53,486 nt of DNA from Vallitalea sp. Lineage in GTDB: Bacteria > Bacillota > Clostridia > Lachnospirales > Vallitaleaceae. The stretch spans positions 1-53,486 of the forward strand of contig JAOASG010000039.1 in assembly GCA_025210235.1 (NCBI GenBank), given 5' to 3'. The translations under genes were made by a program, and so were the position numbers. Under the pieces are notes generated by a model, which searched no databases, was not told the origin of the DNA, and saw only the letters and a list, made by a program, of their open reading frames with translations. Of this stretch, positions 53,306-53,486 are shown piece by piece; the first letter of the stretch is position 1; every line of letters starts with the position of its first letter.

Positions 53306-53486
53306 TTTCTTCGCTGATGCAAATGACATCAACAAGCAAAACATTAAGAACCTTGAAAACTGAACAGTGAAACAAACAACCAAAAACTTTGAAAAAAGTT
53401 TTACCCAAGAAAATTCCTTGGTAAATTAATGGATACAGACGATAGTCTATAAAATATAAGCCAGAGCAATCTGGTCAGATAAAACT
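53306..53486 (+). other. Leader of an rRNA operon (16S gene would start beyond the window)
   Basis: ACCTTGAAAACTGAACAGTG (53350-53369) and the following AAAC-rich stretch are characteristic of Firmicute rRNA leader and spacer sequences. CCAGA-GCAA-TCTGG (53461-53474) is a small hairpin near the expected 16S processing stem. No 16S sequence is inside the window. Confidence 0.75.

Noticed and set aside
53183..53383. Reverse-strand 66-codon open frame at the right end
   Set aside because: It overlaps the strong forward promoter and rRNA-type leader and has no ribosome binding site. The A-rich leader read backwards gives a Phe-rich nonsense protein.

Overview
The window comes from a low-GC, Gram-positive, anaerobic Clostridia-type bacterium. 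The evidence is very AT-rich DNA with strong AAGGAG-type ribosome binding sites, frequent TTG and GTG starts, lipoproteins but no outer-membrane genes, a SleB-type wall hydrolase, a LiaF-like protein, a GapN enzyme, CvfB, and a pair of ferredoxin-type MinD ATPases. I cannot name the species. All family names below come from reading the translations; no database search was run.

Region 1 (1-18.0 kb) is an accessory Rhs polymorphic-toxin island. One long but 5'-truncated rhs gene (3959-7234) carries about 30 YD repeats and the conserved core. Two further copies of the end of the core, each joined to a different C-terminal tip, lie at 263-1507 and 8743-9885. Around them are many immunity-like genes (CPCC, TPR, HEAT, DUF4279-like, lipoprotein, small membrane proteins, unknowns). 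Most are preceded by the last few codons of a vanished toxin or by a scrap of rhs core. Several toxins are broken by single-base indels, two of them in homopolymer tracts. Segments of the island are duplicated within it. It reads as an archive of past and silent toxin/immunity tips.

Region 2 (18.2-29.5 kb) holds two convergent transport modules. On the + strand are an ECF-type importer (S component, T component, fused double ATPase), an AraC regulator, and two half-size ABC exporter-type proteins. This layout resembles the transport part of siderophore loci such as equibactin. On the - strand are two more ABC half-transporters and a YbaN/DUF454 protein, read from a promoter with a Fur-box-like site beside it. 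Iron or metallophore handling is the best guess for both.

Region 3 (29.7-53.5 kb) is mostly ordinary chromosome. In order it holds an ABC-F protein with a terminator-like hairpin in its leader, CvfB, an azoreductase, an MFS transporter divergent from an HTH-TPR regulator, a Phd-Uma2 fusion, a GntR/ABC (YtrA-type) operon, DeoD, and an ORP/MinD-ferredoxin cluster. These are followed by small zinc-ribbon, DUF3783 and flavodoxin-like genes, a transaldolase, GapN, a DEAD-box helicase, a LiaF-like protein, a TVP38-like protein and SleB. A palindromic MITE-like element occurs twice in full (36761-36939, 51844-52036), and its terminal repeats appear as terminators at several other gene ends. The window ends in the promoter and leader of what is almost certainly an rRNA operon, whose 16S gene would begin just beyond 53486.
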